Shown one piece after another: positions 1-5,833 of a stretch of DNA of 7,291 nt. The DNA is taken from NCBI GenBank assembly GCA_005878325.1, contig VBMR01000145.1:1-7291 (forward strand), read 5' to 3'. The number at the start of each line of letters is the position of its first letter. The first letter of the stretch is position 1. The position numbers and the translations under genes are program-made. Origin of the DNA: Methanobacteriota archaeon (lineage in GTDB: Archaea; Thermoplasmatota; Thermoplasmata; RBG-16-68-12). The notes under the pieces were generated by a model, which ran no database searches, was not told the DNA's origin, and saw nothing but the letters and a program-made list of their open reading frames with translations.

Positions 1-7
1 GGAGGGC

Positions 8-865
8 TTGAGCACCTTCTGGTCCTTCGTCGGGGTGCTCGTCCTCGTCTTCGCGCTGCTCGCGGTCTACTTCGGGGTGGTCGTGCCGCGGTTTCCGCCT
101 CCGCCCGCGCGAGCCCTCCCCGGGGACACCGTGACGGTCGACTACGTCGGTTCGTTCGAGGACGGCCTCATCTTCGACACGAGCCTGGCGTCCGTCGCGG
201 CGGACAACGCCTCCCGCCCGAAGGCCTTCTCGTTTTCCTGGCGGCCCTCCTGGTCGTCCCTGACCTTCCAGATCGGGCAACAGCCCCCGGCCGTCATCCG
301 CGGCTTCGAGCTGGGCGTCCAGGGACTCGCTCAGGGAGAACAGACGACGGTCTCCGTGCCCCCGGACCTCGGGTACGGGTCGGCCGATCCCGCGAAGATC
401 CAGACCAAGGACCTCCTCGAATCCGTCCCCGTGCGGGTCTCGATGACCGCCTCGGAGTTCCGGTCCACGTATGGCACGGATGCGGTCTCGGGGACCGCGG
501 TGAAGGACCCGGTGTGGGGATGGGCCGCGACCGTGAACGTCGCGGGGAGCTTCATCACGGTGACGAACAGCCCGGTCCCCGGGGTGACCGTTCGGCCGTA
601 CGATGGGTGGGATGCGACGGTCGTGTCCATCGATGACGGGGCGAACGGAGGCGAGGGCGTCATCTGGGTTCAGCACCACCTCTCGCCCCAACAGGTCGAT
701 CGAGTCGGGTACGCGAAGGTGACATCGGGACGGCGGGAGATCGTCTTCGTCGTGACGGCGGTCGACCTCGATGCGGGTAAGTTCACGCTGAACTTCAACG
801 ACCCGACCCGCGGCCGACCGTTGATCTTCCAGATCACGATGGTCCATATCGCCCGATCGTTCTGA
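8..865 (+). CDS. Membrane-anchored FKBP-type peptidyl-prolyl cis-trans isomerase
   Basis: Predicted prolyl isomerase and chaperone tethered to the membrane, with its catalytic part probably outside the cell. Residues 6-26 form one hydrophobic helix, followed by a proline-rich linker (27-38). The FKBP fold starts at 40-59 (GDTVTVDYVGSFEDG...FDTS). It continues through LTFQIG (85-90), VIRGFELGVQGLAQGEQ (96-112) and VPPDLGYG (117-124), all hallmark FKBP active-site segments. Residues about 140-250 are an inserted domain like the IF domain of SlyD and archaeal long FKBPs. The fold closes with LNFNDPTRGRPLIFQI (261-276), the usual last-strand signature. The 60-84 loop is long, which is common in archaeal members. 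The start used is TTG at 8. A GGAGGG lies only 1 nt before it, too close for good spacing, and the frame is open to the window edge, so the true N-terminus may lie upstream; an in-frame GTG also occurs at codon 10. The family assignment is firm, but substrates are unknown. The next gene follows 8 nt later and is probably co-transcribed. Confidence 0.88.
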   Translation: MSTFWSFVGVLVLVFALLAVYFGVVVPRFPPPPARALPGDTVTVDYVGSFEDGLIFDTSLASVAADNASRPKAFSFSWRPSWSSLTFQIGQQPPAVIRGFELGVQGLAQGEQTTVSVPPDLGYGSADPAKIQTKDLLESVPVRVSMTASEFRSTYGTDAVSGTAVKDPVWGWAATVNVAGSFITVTNSPVPGVTVRPYDGWDATVVSIDDGANGGEGVIWVQHHLSPQQVDRVGYAKVTSGRREIVFVVTAVDLDAGKFTLNFNDPTRGRPLIFQITMVHIARSF

Positions 866-873
866 GGCGGCGG

Positions 874-1488
874 ATGGCCTCGCTGGACGAGTGGCTCCAG
901 GGGCTCTTCGGTTTCCTCGGTCCGTCCGGGGCGCTCGTGGCCCTTTTCGTCTTGTTCGTGATCGACGCCGCGATCGTGCCGGCGCTCCCGGAGCTGGCCC
1001 TCGTTGTCGTGTACCTGTACGGCGTCCCGGAATACGACCCGCTGGTCCGGGCGCTCCTCCTCCTTACGATGGCGGTCGGCGGGGAGTTCGCCGGCAACAC
1101 GGTCCTATACCTCTGGGTCCGGACCCTCCTCGTGGACCGCGGACGCGTCCCGCGACCGGTCGAGCGGGCGATGGCGGGTTGGATGCGCTTCCTGATCGTC
1201 CCCGACGAGCGCATCATCCTGCTGAACCGGATCGCGCCGGTCGTGCCCTTCGTGGGTGCGTTCATCGCGGTCCTCCACTGGAGCTACCGCAGGTCCATCG
1301 CGTACGTCGTGGTCGGCGCGGCCGCCAAGTATTCCCTCCTCCTCGTCCTCGTGGGCTTCCTGCGGCTCGCATACCCGCGGCAGGCCGCCACCCTGCTCAC
1401 GGTTTCGGCGGTCCTGGTCCTCGTGGCCGCCTCCATCCTCGGCGCGTACCTGTATCGGCGGCGTGCGGTGGTCCGGAAGCCCACCTAG
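874..1488 (+). CDS. DedA/VTT-family (SNARE-associated-like) integral membrane protein
   Basis: A 204-aa polytopic membrane protein with hydrophobic segments at about 17-36, 38-50, 57-84, 118-135, 141-165 and 170-193 and an arginine-rich C-terminus. The segment GGEFAGNTVLYLWVR (69-83) and the block RIAPVVPFVGAF (119-130) match the conserved glycine-rich segment and the R-x-x-P-x-x-P re-entrant motif of the DedA/VTT (SNARE-assoc) family. Members of that family act in lipid scrambling, undecaprenyl-phosphate or lipid-carrier recycling, and membrane homeostasis. The ATG at 874 is preceded by GAGG (864-867, overlapping the upstream stop) at 6-nt spacing, so it looks translationally coupled to the FKBP gene. 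Its TAG stop overlaps the TAG of the convergent GT2 gene within CTAG (1485-1488). The similarity is at the level of motifs and topology; the transported substrate cannot be told. A generic small membrane protein is the alternative. Confidence 0.72.
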   Translation: MASLDEWLQGLFGFLGPSGALVALFVLFVIDAAIVPALPELALVVVYLYGVPEYDPLVRALLLLTMAVGGEFAGNTVLYLWVRTLLVDRGRVPRPVERAMAGWMRFLIVPDERIILLNRIAPVVPFVGAFIAVLHWSYRRSIAYVVVGAAAKYSLLLVLVGFLRLAYPRQAATLLTVSAVLVLVAASILGAYLYRRRAVVRKPT

Positions 1489-2189
1489 TACTCCCGGCGG
1501 GCGTAGCCCGCGGGCGCGAGAGGCTTCCCCGCGAGAAGCCGGAGGTCCCCGCGGACCCAGGTCAGCAACGTGCGCAGGTAGCCGTCGTTCTCGAGCCTCC
1601 GGACGGACAGGCCGACGAACAGGGCGGGATCGTACACGATGCGGCCTTTCCCGCGAATCCGGAAGCCCACGTCGACGTCGTCCGAATGGGGAAGGTTCCG
1701 ATATCCTCCGATCGCCTCCAAGGCACTCCTTCGAAACGCGGAGTTCGTCCCGCCGGTCCCGTAGAGGCCGGCGAGCGCGGCGGCTCGGATGAAGCCGCGG
1801 ACGAAGAAGAAGACGAGGCGGGCTTTGAGGCCTCCGTCGAGCGGGCCATCGGGGCCGCAGACCGCGACCACTTCGGGATCGCGAAAGTCGCCGACGAGCC
1901 GCTCCAGCCAGTCGCGGGGGACGCGGCAGTCCGCATCCGTCGTCGCGACGAGGTCGGCGCGGGCGATCGCGGTCCCATCGTTCCGAGCCCCCCCGATGCC
2001 GGGGCTCGTCTGCTGGATCACGCGGTCCGCATGTCGTGCGGCGATCTCTCCCGTGCGGTCGGAACTTCCTCCGTCGACCACGATGATCTCGAACTCGCTC
2101 CGCGGGAGGGTCTGCTCGTCGAACTGCCGCAGGAACGCCTCGATCCCTCGGGCCTCGTTGTACGTCGGCACGATGACAGAGATCTTCAG
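1485..2189 (-). CDS. GT2-family glycosyltransferase (apparent CTG start)
   Basis: Inverting-type family 2 glycosyltransferase with a GT-A fold, predicted to move a sugar from a nucleotide donor to a lipid or glycan acceptor on the cytoplasmic face. Visible blocks, numbered from the GTG at 2171, are PTYNEA (2-7), the nucleotide-binding VVDGGSSDRT (31-40), the metal-binding TDAD (78-81), GTGGTNSAFRR (138-148) and DDVDVGFR (164-171), which holds the likely catalytic acid region. No transmembrane helix is obvious. Beginning at GTG 2171 would remove the first beta strand of the fold. The six codons before it plus a CTG read L-K-I-S-V-I-V, exactly the expected strand, and no ATG, GTG or TTG occurs in frame further up. 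A GGAGG sits 7 nt before that CTG, and the CTG overlaps the upstream TGA as CTGA. I therefore place the start at 2189. It is the last gene of the glycan cluster and abuts the convergent DedA gene. Confidence 0.85.
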   Translation of the reverse strand: MKISVIVPTYNEARGIEAFLRQFDEQTLPRSEFEIIVVDGGSSDRTGEIAARHADRVIQQTSPGIGGARNDGTAIARADLVATTDADCRVPRDWLERLVGDFRDPEVVAVCGPDGPLDGGLKARLVFFFVRGFIRAAALAGLYGTGGTNSAFRRSALEAIGGYRNLPHSDDVDVGFRIRGKGRIVYDPALFVGLSVRRLENDGYLRTLLTWVRGDLRLLAGKPLAPAGYARREY

Positions 2190-3490
2190 GCGACCGCCTC
2201 CAGGGCGTCCGCGAGGGAGAGGCCGCGCAGGATCACCTGGTCCGTGTTGATGTAGTCGAACTGGCCGAAGCGCCCGAGCAGCTCGATGCCGATCCGCTGG
2301 GCGTACGCCTGGACGAGATCGAGATTCCGCCGATGGGCCAGGTCGAACACGACGTAGGCGTAGCGCGTCCGGGCCACCCGCGAGACCCGGACCTCGGACC
2401 CGCGGAAGATCCCCATGCGGTCGGCGTGTGCCACGACGTGATCGACGAGAGCCTCATCCGCGGAGGACCACACGGCATCTCCGGGGTCGCACGTCATCTC
2501 CGCCACCGCGGAACTGTTCCCGGCCGGGGCGACGCGGTCGGAGAAGTTGCTCGGGAACGAGATCCGGTTGAACCAGCCGTCCTCCGGACTCGGGAAATAG
2601 GCCCAGCTGAGGTCGTTCACAGCGTCTCGATCGAGGCCGAGCATGACCGTGACGAGGGCTCGGTGGGTGAGCGATTCGCCCGCCGCGCGCACGTCCTTCG
2701 GGGCGTCCGGCAGGGCCCGGATGAGCTCCGGGATCGGGATCGTGGACACGAGCCGGTCATATTGGAGCTCCTCGCGGCCGTCGCTCACGATCCAGGCCCC
2801 GCCGCGCTTCCGGATCGAGGTGACGCGGAACGCCGTGCGGATGCGTCCGACCTGGGGCAACAATCCGCGGACGAGACTCTCGATCCCGCCTTCCCGCGGA
2901 TACAGGAAGTGCAGCTGATGCGTGTACCCTTCCGTCGGGACGCCTAAGCTCGCCCGGACGACATCCTCCAGGGGCGGATCGGGCACGCGGCCCTCCACCC
3001 AATCGATCGCCATCTGATCCGCAGGCGTCTTCCAGATCTTTTCGTTGTACGGAAGGAGATAGGCTTCCGTGATTCCCTTTCCGAAGCGATGGTACATCCA
3101 TTCCTTGAAGTTCTTCGGCGTCGGGGACCGTCCCGTCGAACGGGCGAGATGCGCCTCGATGTATCCCATGAGGCACGCGACGTTGTCCTCGATCGGAAGG
3201 TCAGCCAGGCCGTTCTCGAACGGGTACTTGACGTACCGGCCTTTGTAGTAGACCTTCGTGTTCCGCTGGCGGCGGCACACGTTGTCGCCCAGGAGGTCCT
3301 CGTAGAAGCGCATCGCCTCGGGTTTGCGGGAGAACAAGATGTGGGATCCGTGCGGATCGAAGGTGAACCCGTCGGCCGCGAGGCTTCGGCACAAGCCGCC
3401 GGGCCGGTCCTCGGCTTCCAGGACCTCCGCGTCCTTCCGTCGGGACGCGAGGACGAGGCCCGCGAGGCCCCCGCCCAGGATGCCGATCAC
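2186..3490 (-). CDS. UDP-galactopyranose mutase-like FAD-dependent amine oxidoreductase
   Basis: A 434-aa flavoenzyme of the UDP-galactopyranose mutase / protoporphyrinogen oxidase-like superfamily. It opens with the FAD-binding G-x-G-x-x-G (G6, G8, G11) and the ribose-binding acidic residue E25, then DRPGGLCRS (28-36) and FDPHGSHILFS, which resembles the H-I-F region of mutases. NTKVYYKGRYVKYPFENGL and YNEKIWKTP are typical of the subgroup found in polysaccharide clusters. EGGIESLVRGLL and the C-terminal GRFGQFDYINTD (from 406) are the expected second and third FAD contacts. Classic bacterial Glf is about 380-390 aa, so this one is somewhat longer. Its position between two glycosyltransferases favours a sugar-nucleotide role, perhaps making a furanose donor, but true mutase activity is inference. 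The GTG start at 3490 has GGAG (3499-3496) 5 nt upstream. Its end overlaps the GT2 start by 4 nt. Protoporphyrinogen or carotenoid-type oxidases are more distant alternatives. Confidence 0.82.
   Translation of the reverse strand: MIGILGGGLAGLVLASRRKDAEVLEAEDRPGGLCRSLAADGFTFDPHGSHILFSRKPEAMRFYEDLLGDNVCRRQRNTKVYYKGRYVKYPFENGLADLPIEDNVACLMGYIEAHLARSTGRSPTPKNFKEWMYHRFGKGITEAYLLPYNEKIWKTPADQMAIDWVEGRVPDPPLEDVVRASLGVPTEGYTHQLHFLYPREGGIESLVRGLLPQVGRIRTAFRVTSIRKRGGAWIVSDGREELQYDRLVSTIPIPELIRALPDAPKDVRAAGESLTHRALVTVMLGLDRDAVNDLSWAYFPSPEDGWFNRISFPSNFSDRVAPAGNSSAVAEMTCDPGDAVWSSADEALVDHVVAHADRMGIFRGSEVRVSRVARTRYAYVVFDLAHRRNLDLVQAYAQRIGIELLGRFGQFDYINTDQVILRGLSLADALEAVA
2197..2201 (-). promoter_or_regulatory. 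Shine-Dalgarno GGAGG that decides the GT2 start
   Basis: GGAGG on the minus strand lies inside the last codons of the FAD enzyme gene, 7 nt before the CTG at 2189 and 25 nt before the first standard start codon (GTG 2171). The geometry is the same as the ThpR site (GGAGG, 7 nt, start codon overlapping the previous TGA by 4 nt), so it supports initiation at CTG. Confidence 0.6.
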
Positions 3491-3513
3491 AACGGCTCCA
3501 GAGGGTCCCCGCG

Positions 3514-3520
3514 TATTAAT
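3514..3520 (-). promoter_or_regulatory. Possible TATA element before the FAD enzyme gene
   Basis: On the minus strand ATTAATA stands out in GC-rich surroundings in the 42-bp gap after the GT4 gene. Its centre is about 27 nt before the GTG start at 3490, the spacing expected from an archaeal TATA box to a transcription start at the initiation codon. It may be an internal promoter of the glycan cluster. A GGAG is also present, so translation could use either mode. Confidence 0.35.
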
Positions 3521-3532
3521 GACTGCCGCGGG

Positions 3533-4678
3533 TCATGCGGCGACGAGGCGTTCGTACACCCGTTCGAGACGCCGGGTGCACCGTTCGACGGAGAAGGGGA
3601 GCGCGCTCTCCCGGGCCGCGTCCCGCATCTTGTCCCGGTCCCGCAGGCACTGCACGATGGCGCCGGCGCACGCGCGCAGGTCGGCCGGGTCGAACAACGC
3701 GCCATTCGTCCCGTCGCGGACGAATTCCGGGATCGCGCGGTAGTTCGCACCCGCGACCGGGCGGCCGGATGCGAGCGCCTCGAGGACCACGAGGCCCTGG
3801 GTCTCGAATTTCGACGCGATGGCGAGGGCGTCCGCGGCCGCGTAGTACTTCGGCAAGTCGGCGTCGGGTACGAAACCGGTGAAGATGACGTCCCCCGCCA
3901 AGCCGAGTTGCCGGACGAGCGCGTAGTACTTCTCGATGTACGGGCCCGTGCCGACGATCAGGAGCTTCGTGTCCGGGTTCGCCTCCAGGACCCGCGGGAA
4001 GGCCCGGATCAGCGTCGGCAGGTTCTTCTCCGGGGCGACGCGCCCCACGTGGAGGACGACATCGTTTCCGTTCAGGCCCCACTTCGTCCGCACGCCGGAG
4101 CCCGAGAGGTCGGGCCGGAACCGGTCCGGGTCCACGCCGGTCGGGATCACATCCGCGATGTTCGCCCTCGGAGAGAGGGCGAGGATCTCTTCCAGGATCG
4201 CACGGCTCGGGACGACGACGCCCTGCGTCTTCCGCAAGAAGATCTTGAGGTAAAAACGGAGGCCGCGCTCGAGCAGATGGAGGTTCAATCCGAACGGCGA
4301 ATAGAAGGCGAGCGTGTCGTGGATCATCGTGTGGAACGTGGAGACCCGCGGGATCTTCGCCTGCCAGGAGGCCCAGAGTCCTTTGATCCCGACGAAGCCC
4401 ACGCCGTGGACGTGGATCACGTCGATCCCGAGGTCCTTGACGAGGTCGACCTCATGGCCCGGGAACATCGCGAGCCGGTATCCGGGATAGTGATGGAACT
4501 CCTTCGCGCGCACGTAGACGGTCCCGGCCTCCCGCATCCCGCGGCGGTGCGGGTCCTCCGGTGCGAACACGACGACCTCGTGGCCGTGGGCCTCGAGCTG
4601 CCGCCGGGTCGTCAGAACGGACGTCACCACGCCGTCGACCGTGGGCAGGTAGGTATCGGTGAAGAGGGCAATCCGCAT
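3533..4678 (-). CDS. GT4-family glycosyltransferase (GT-B fold)
   Basis: Retaining glycosyltransferase of 381 aa with the full two-domain GT-B layout. The N-terminal acceptor domain begins MRIALFTDTYLPTVDGVV and has HVHG (89-92) and STFHT (113-117). The linker IPTGVD (178-183) leads to the donor domain with HVGRVAPEKN (210-219) and the E-x7-E signature at E292 and E300 (FETQGLVVLEAL). The N-terminus and overall pattern resemble GT4 enzymes that glucosylate diacylglycerol or build glycolipids and phosphoinositol-type lipids; the actual donor and acceptor cannot be read from the sequence. No signal peptide or transmembrane helix is seen, so it probably works at the cytoplasmic face of the membrane. 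The ATG at 4678 has no Shine-Dalgarno. A TAAA patch lies about 27 nt upstream, inside a hairpin. It is first in the minus-strand glycan cluster, 42 bp before the FAD enzyme gene. Confidence 0.9.
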   Translation of the reverse strand: MRIALFTDTYLPTVDGVVTSVLTTRRQLEAHGHEVVVFAPEDPHRRGMREAGTVYVRAKEFHHYPGYRLAMFPGHEVDLVKDLGIDVIHVHGVGFVGIKGLWASWQAKIPRVSTFHTMIHDTLAFYSPFGLNLHLLERGLRFYLKIFLRKTQGVVVPSRAILEEILALSPRANIADVIPTGVDPDRFRPDLSGSGVRTKWGLNGNDVVLHVGRVAPEKNLPTLIRAFPRVLEANPDTKLLIVGTGPYIEKYYALVRQLGLAGDVIFTGFVPDADLPKYYAAADALAIASKFETQGLVVLEALASGRPVAGANYRAIPEFVRDGTNGALFDPADLRACAGAIVQCLRDRDKMRDAARESALPFSVERCTRRLERVYERLVAA

Positions 4679-4694
4679 AGACGTTCACGACCGC

Positions 4695-4712
4695 GCCGGG
4701 CCTTTACCCGGC
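4695..4712 (-). promoter_or_regulatory. Hairpin with TAAA loop upstream of the GT4 start
   Basis: On the minus strand GCCGGG and CCCGGC form a perfect 6-bp stem around TAAAGG, ending 16 nt before the GT4 ATG. The TAAA is centred about 26-27 nt from the start, so it could be a weak TATA element of a leaderless transcript. If transcription starts further up, the stem could be a leader hairpin. There is no U-run, so it is not a classic terminator. Confidence 0.3.
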
Positions 4713-4845
4713 CTCCCCCGCATCGGTCTCAAGACACGCGATACTCCCGCGCCTCCACGATGTGTGGTCCATTCGCCCTCTCCCCGCTCCGTCGACGTGG
4801 GCCCTGAGGCCTCTGTCGTCAGGCGGTGAGGCCGCTGGACTCCCC

Positions 4846-4873
4846 AAGTGGTCTGATTTTAATTAGACTACTT
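4846..4873 (+). repeat. Near-perfect inverted repeat followed by a T6 run
   Basis: AAGTGGTCT (4846-4854) pairs with AGACTACTT (4865-4873) through 9 positions, eight Watson-Crick and one G-U, around a 10-nt AT-rich loop. On the plus strand it is followed by AAATTTTTT (4874-4882), the form of an intrinsic terminator. CCCC (4842-4845) and GGGG (4883-4886) flank the whole element. No plus-strand gene ends near it, so it might end an unrecognised RNA, act as an operator over the promoter, or stabilise the 3' end of the ThiD transcript. Confidence 0.5.
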
Positions 4874-4883
4874 AAATTTTTTG
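4870..4883 (-). promoter_or_regulatory. Candidate BRE/TATA promoter for the glycan cluster
   Basis: Read on the minus strand, an A-rich run (AAAAAA) followed by TTTAAGTA resembles an archaeal B-recognition element plus TATA box. Transcription would start near 4845-4848 and give GT4 a leader of about 165 nt. It competes with the weaker TAAA patch next to the GT4 gene. The call rests on composition and layout only. Confidence 0.4.
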
Positions 4884-4960
4884 GGGTAGCCCGGTCCGCT
4901 TTGATAATAGGCCACATTGGGACATTTCTCGTATCCGAGCGGTCGGGGCGGGGCCCTCAA

Positions 4961-4974
4961 TCTCAGATCTGAGA
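4961..4974. repeat. Perfect 14-bp palindrome at the ThiD stop codon
   Basis: TCTCAGATCTGAGA is self-complementary over 14 bp and contains the TGA stop of the ThiD gene (4965-4963). It has no loop, so a stable RNA hairpin would lose the central pairs. It could be a protein-binding site or chance. Confidence 0.35.
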
Positions 4975-5730
4975 ATTGATGATTTCGACCCCATGACCGG
5001 CCCGGTAGGAGGCCTGGAACCCCCTCGCGACCCGTCGGCGGGCCCGCCGGATCGCCTCGAGGAGGGGGTGCCCGAGGGCCAGGTAGCCGGCGATGGAGGC
5101 GGCCAGGGTGCAGCCCGCCCCGTGGAGGGACTTCGGGTACCGGCGGCCCCCCATCCGCACGATCCGGCGGCCGTCGAAGAAGACGTCGACGAGGGGGCCC
5201 CTCAGGTGGCCGCCCTTGACCAGGACCGCCTTCGGCCCGAGCTCGTGGATCGTGCGGGCCGCGGCGTCCATCGAATCGACGTCCCGGATCCGGAGGCCCG
5301 CGAGCCGCTCCGCCTCGTATGCGTTCGGGGTGACGAGCGTCGCGCGGTCGAGGAGGCGGTCGACGAGGGCGTCCCGGAAGTCGTCCCGCTCGAGGCTCGC
5401 GCCGACCGTCGCGACCATCACGGGATCGACGACGAGTGGGAACGTCGTCCGGCGGAGTTCTGAAGCGACCGTCCGCACGATCGCCGCGGAATACAGCATG
5501 CCGGTCTTCGCCGCCCGGACGTCGAAGTCGGAGAGGACGGCCCGCATCTGCCGGCCGATCTCGGTGGGCGGCAGGGGGAAGATGGAGTCGACGGACCGGG
5601 TGTTCTGCGCCGTTACACACGTGATGACGGAAGTGCCGTGGACGCCGAGCGCCGCGAAGGACTTGAGATCGGCCTGGATCCCGGCGCCGCCCCCCGAATC
5701 GCTCCCCGCGATCGTGAGGGCGGTCCGCAC
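4963..5730 (-). CDS. thiD: Hydroxymethylpyrimidine/phosphomethylpyrimidine kinase
   Basis: Cytoplasmic ribokinase-fold kinase of thiamin biosynthesis, which phosphorylates hydroxymethylpyrimidine (HMP) and HMP-phosphate to HMP-diphosphate using ATP. The 255-aa protein has the full ThiD set: ALTIAGSDSGGGAGIQADLK (4-23, substrate binding), VVDPVMVAT (100-108), TPNAYEA (134-140), VKGGH (171-175) and HGAGCTLAASIA (203-214), the anion hole with the catalytic cysteine C207. Length is normal for a stand-alone enzyme; there is no fused ThiN or ThiE domain, unlike many archaeal ThiD-ThiN proteins. The open frame extends 110 codons further upstream, but that part overlaps the divergent gene and has no family similarity. 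I chose GTG at 5730 because it lies just before the conserved A-L-T-I-A-G. It has no Shine-Dalgarno, and CTTAAG is centred 27-28 nt upstream, consistent with a leaderless message. No TPP riboswitch is seen. Confidence 0.93.
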   Translation of the reverse strand: MRTALTIAGSDSGGGAGIQADLKSFAALGVHGTSVITCVTAQNTRSVDSIFPLPPTEIGRQMRAVLSDFDVRAAKTGMLYSAAIVRTVASELRRTTFPLVVDPVMVATVGASLERDDFRDALVDRLLDRATLVTPNAYEAERLAGLRIRDVDSMDAAARTIHELGPKAVLVKGGHLRGPLVDVFFDGRRIVRMGGRRYPKSLHGAGCTLAASIAGYLALGHPLLEAIRRARRRVARGFQASYRAGHGVEIINSQI

Positions 5731-5754
5731 GGACGCGCGATGGAGAACCGCGGG

Positions 5755-5760
5755 CTTAAG
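5755..5760. promoter_or_regulatory. Possible shared TATA element (CTTAAG) between divergent genes
   Basis: CTTAAG is self-complementary and lies 27-28 nt from the ThiD GTG (5730, minus) and 28-29 nt from an in-frame GTG (5786, plus) of the divergent small gene. The sequence is a weak TATA match and lacks a clear A-rich element beside it, so this is a candidate only. Confidence 0.3.
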
Positions 5761-5833
5761 TCTGACGCGCGCCTGTGGAGGGAGCGTGAGCGGAGGATCG
5801 ATCAATCGACCCGGGCTCATCGGGACGACCCCG

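Larger units (their letters stand above)
4679..4962. other. 284-bp intergenic region with an AT-rich island
   Basis: This is the largest gap in the window, lying between the GT4 start and the ThiD stop, both on the minus strand. The GT4-proximal half is GC-rich and holds overlapping short stems (CCTGA/TCAGG and GGCCTC/GAGGCC around 4803-4832). Positions about 4846-4912 are sharply AT-rich compared with the rest of the window and hold a 28-bp inverted repeat, a T6 run and a second TATA-like patch (GATAATAG, 4903-4910). No credible open reading frame was found; the best is a 15-codon stretch from 4760. No tRNA T-loop sequence was seen. It most likely carries the GT4 cluster promoter and ThiD transcript end. 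Confidence 0.6.

Noticed and set aside
891..2255. A 454-codon plus-strand frame across the DedA and GT2 genes
   Set aside because: It is a Pro/Arg/Gly-rich shadow of two well-supported genes.
3089..4807. A 572-codon open frame on the plus strand opposite the GT4 and FAD enzyme genes
   Set aside because: It is antisense to two genes with full family motifs, is rich in Arg/Asp/Glu/Val repeats typical of high-GC shadow frames, and matches no known fold.
4760..4807. 15-codon plus-strand open frame starting M-C-G-P
   Set aside because: Too short, no ribosome binding site, and no resemblance beyond the first residues to amidotransferase N-termini.
4830..4890. tRNA-like anticodon arm (TTTTAA loop, Lys-like) in the AT-rich island
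   Set aside because: No T-loop consensus (TTCGA/TTCAA type), no closing acceptor stem and no usable D-arm nearby; the stem is better explained as an isolated inverted repeat.
4975..4985. Box C-like TTGATGA suggesting a C/D RNA
   Set aside because: It falls in the ThiD coding region and no box D or internal C'/D' pair follows at a suitable distance.
4961..5040. TPP riboswitch, suggested by CTGAGA next to a thiamin gene
   Set aside because: It lies at the 3' end of thiD, and the other conserved elements (CTGAT, GGATAATGCC-like, ACCC pairing) are missing.
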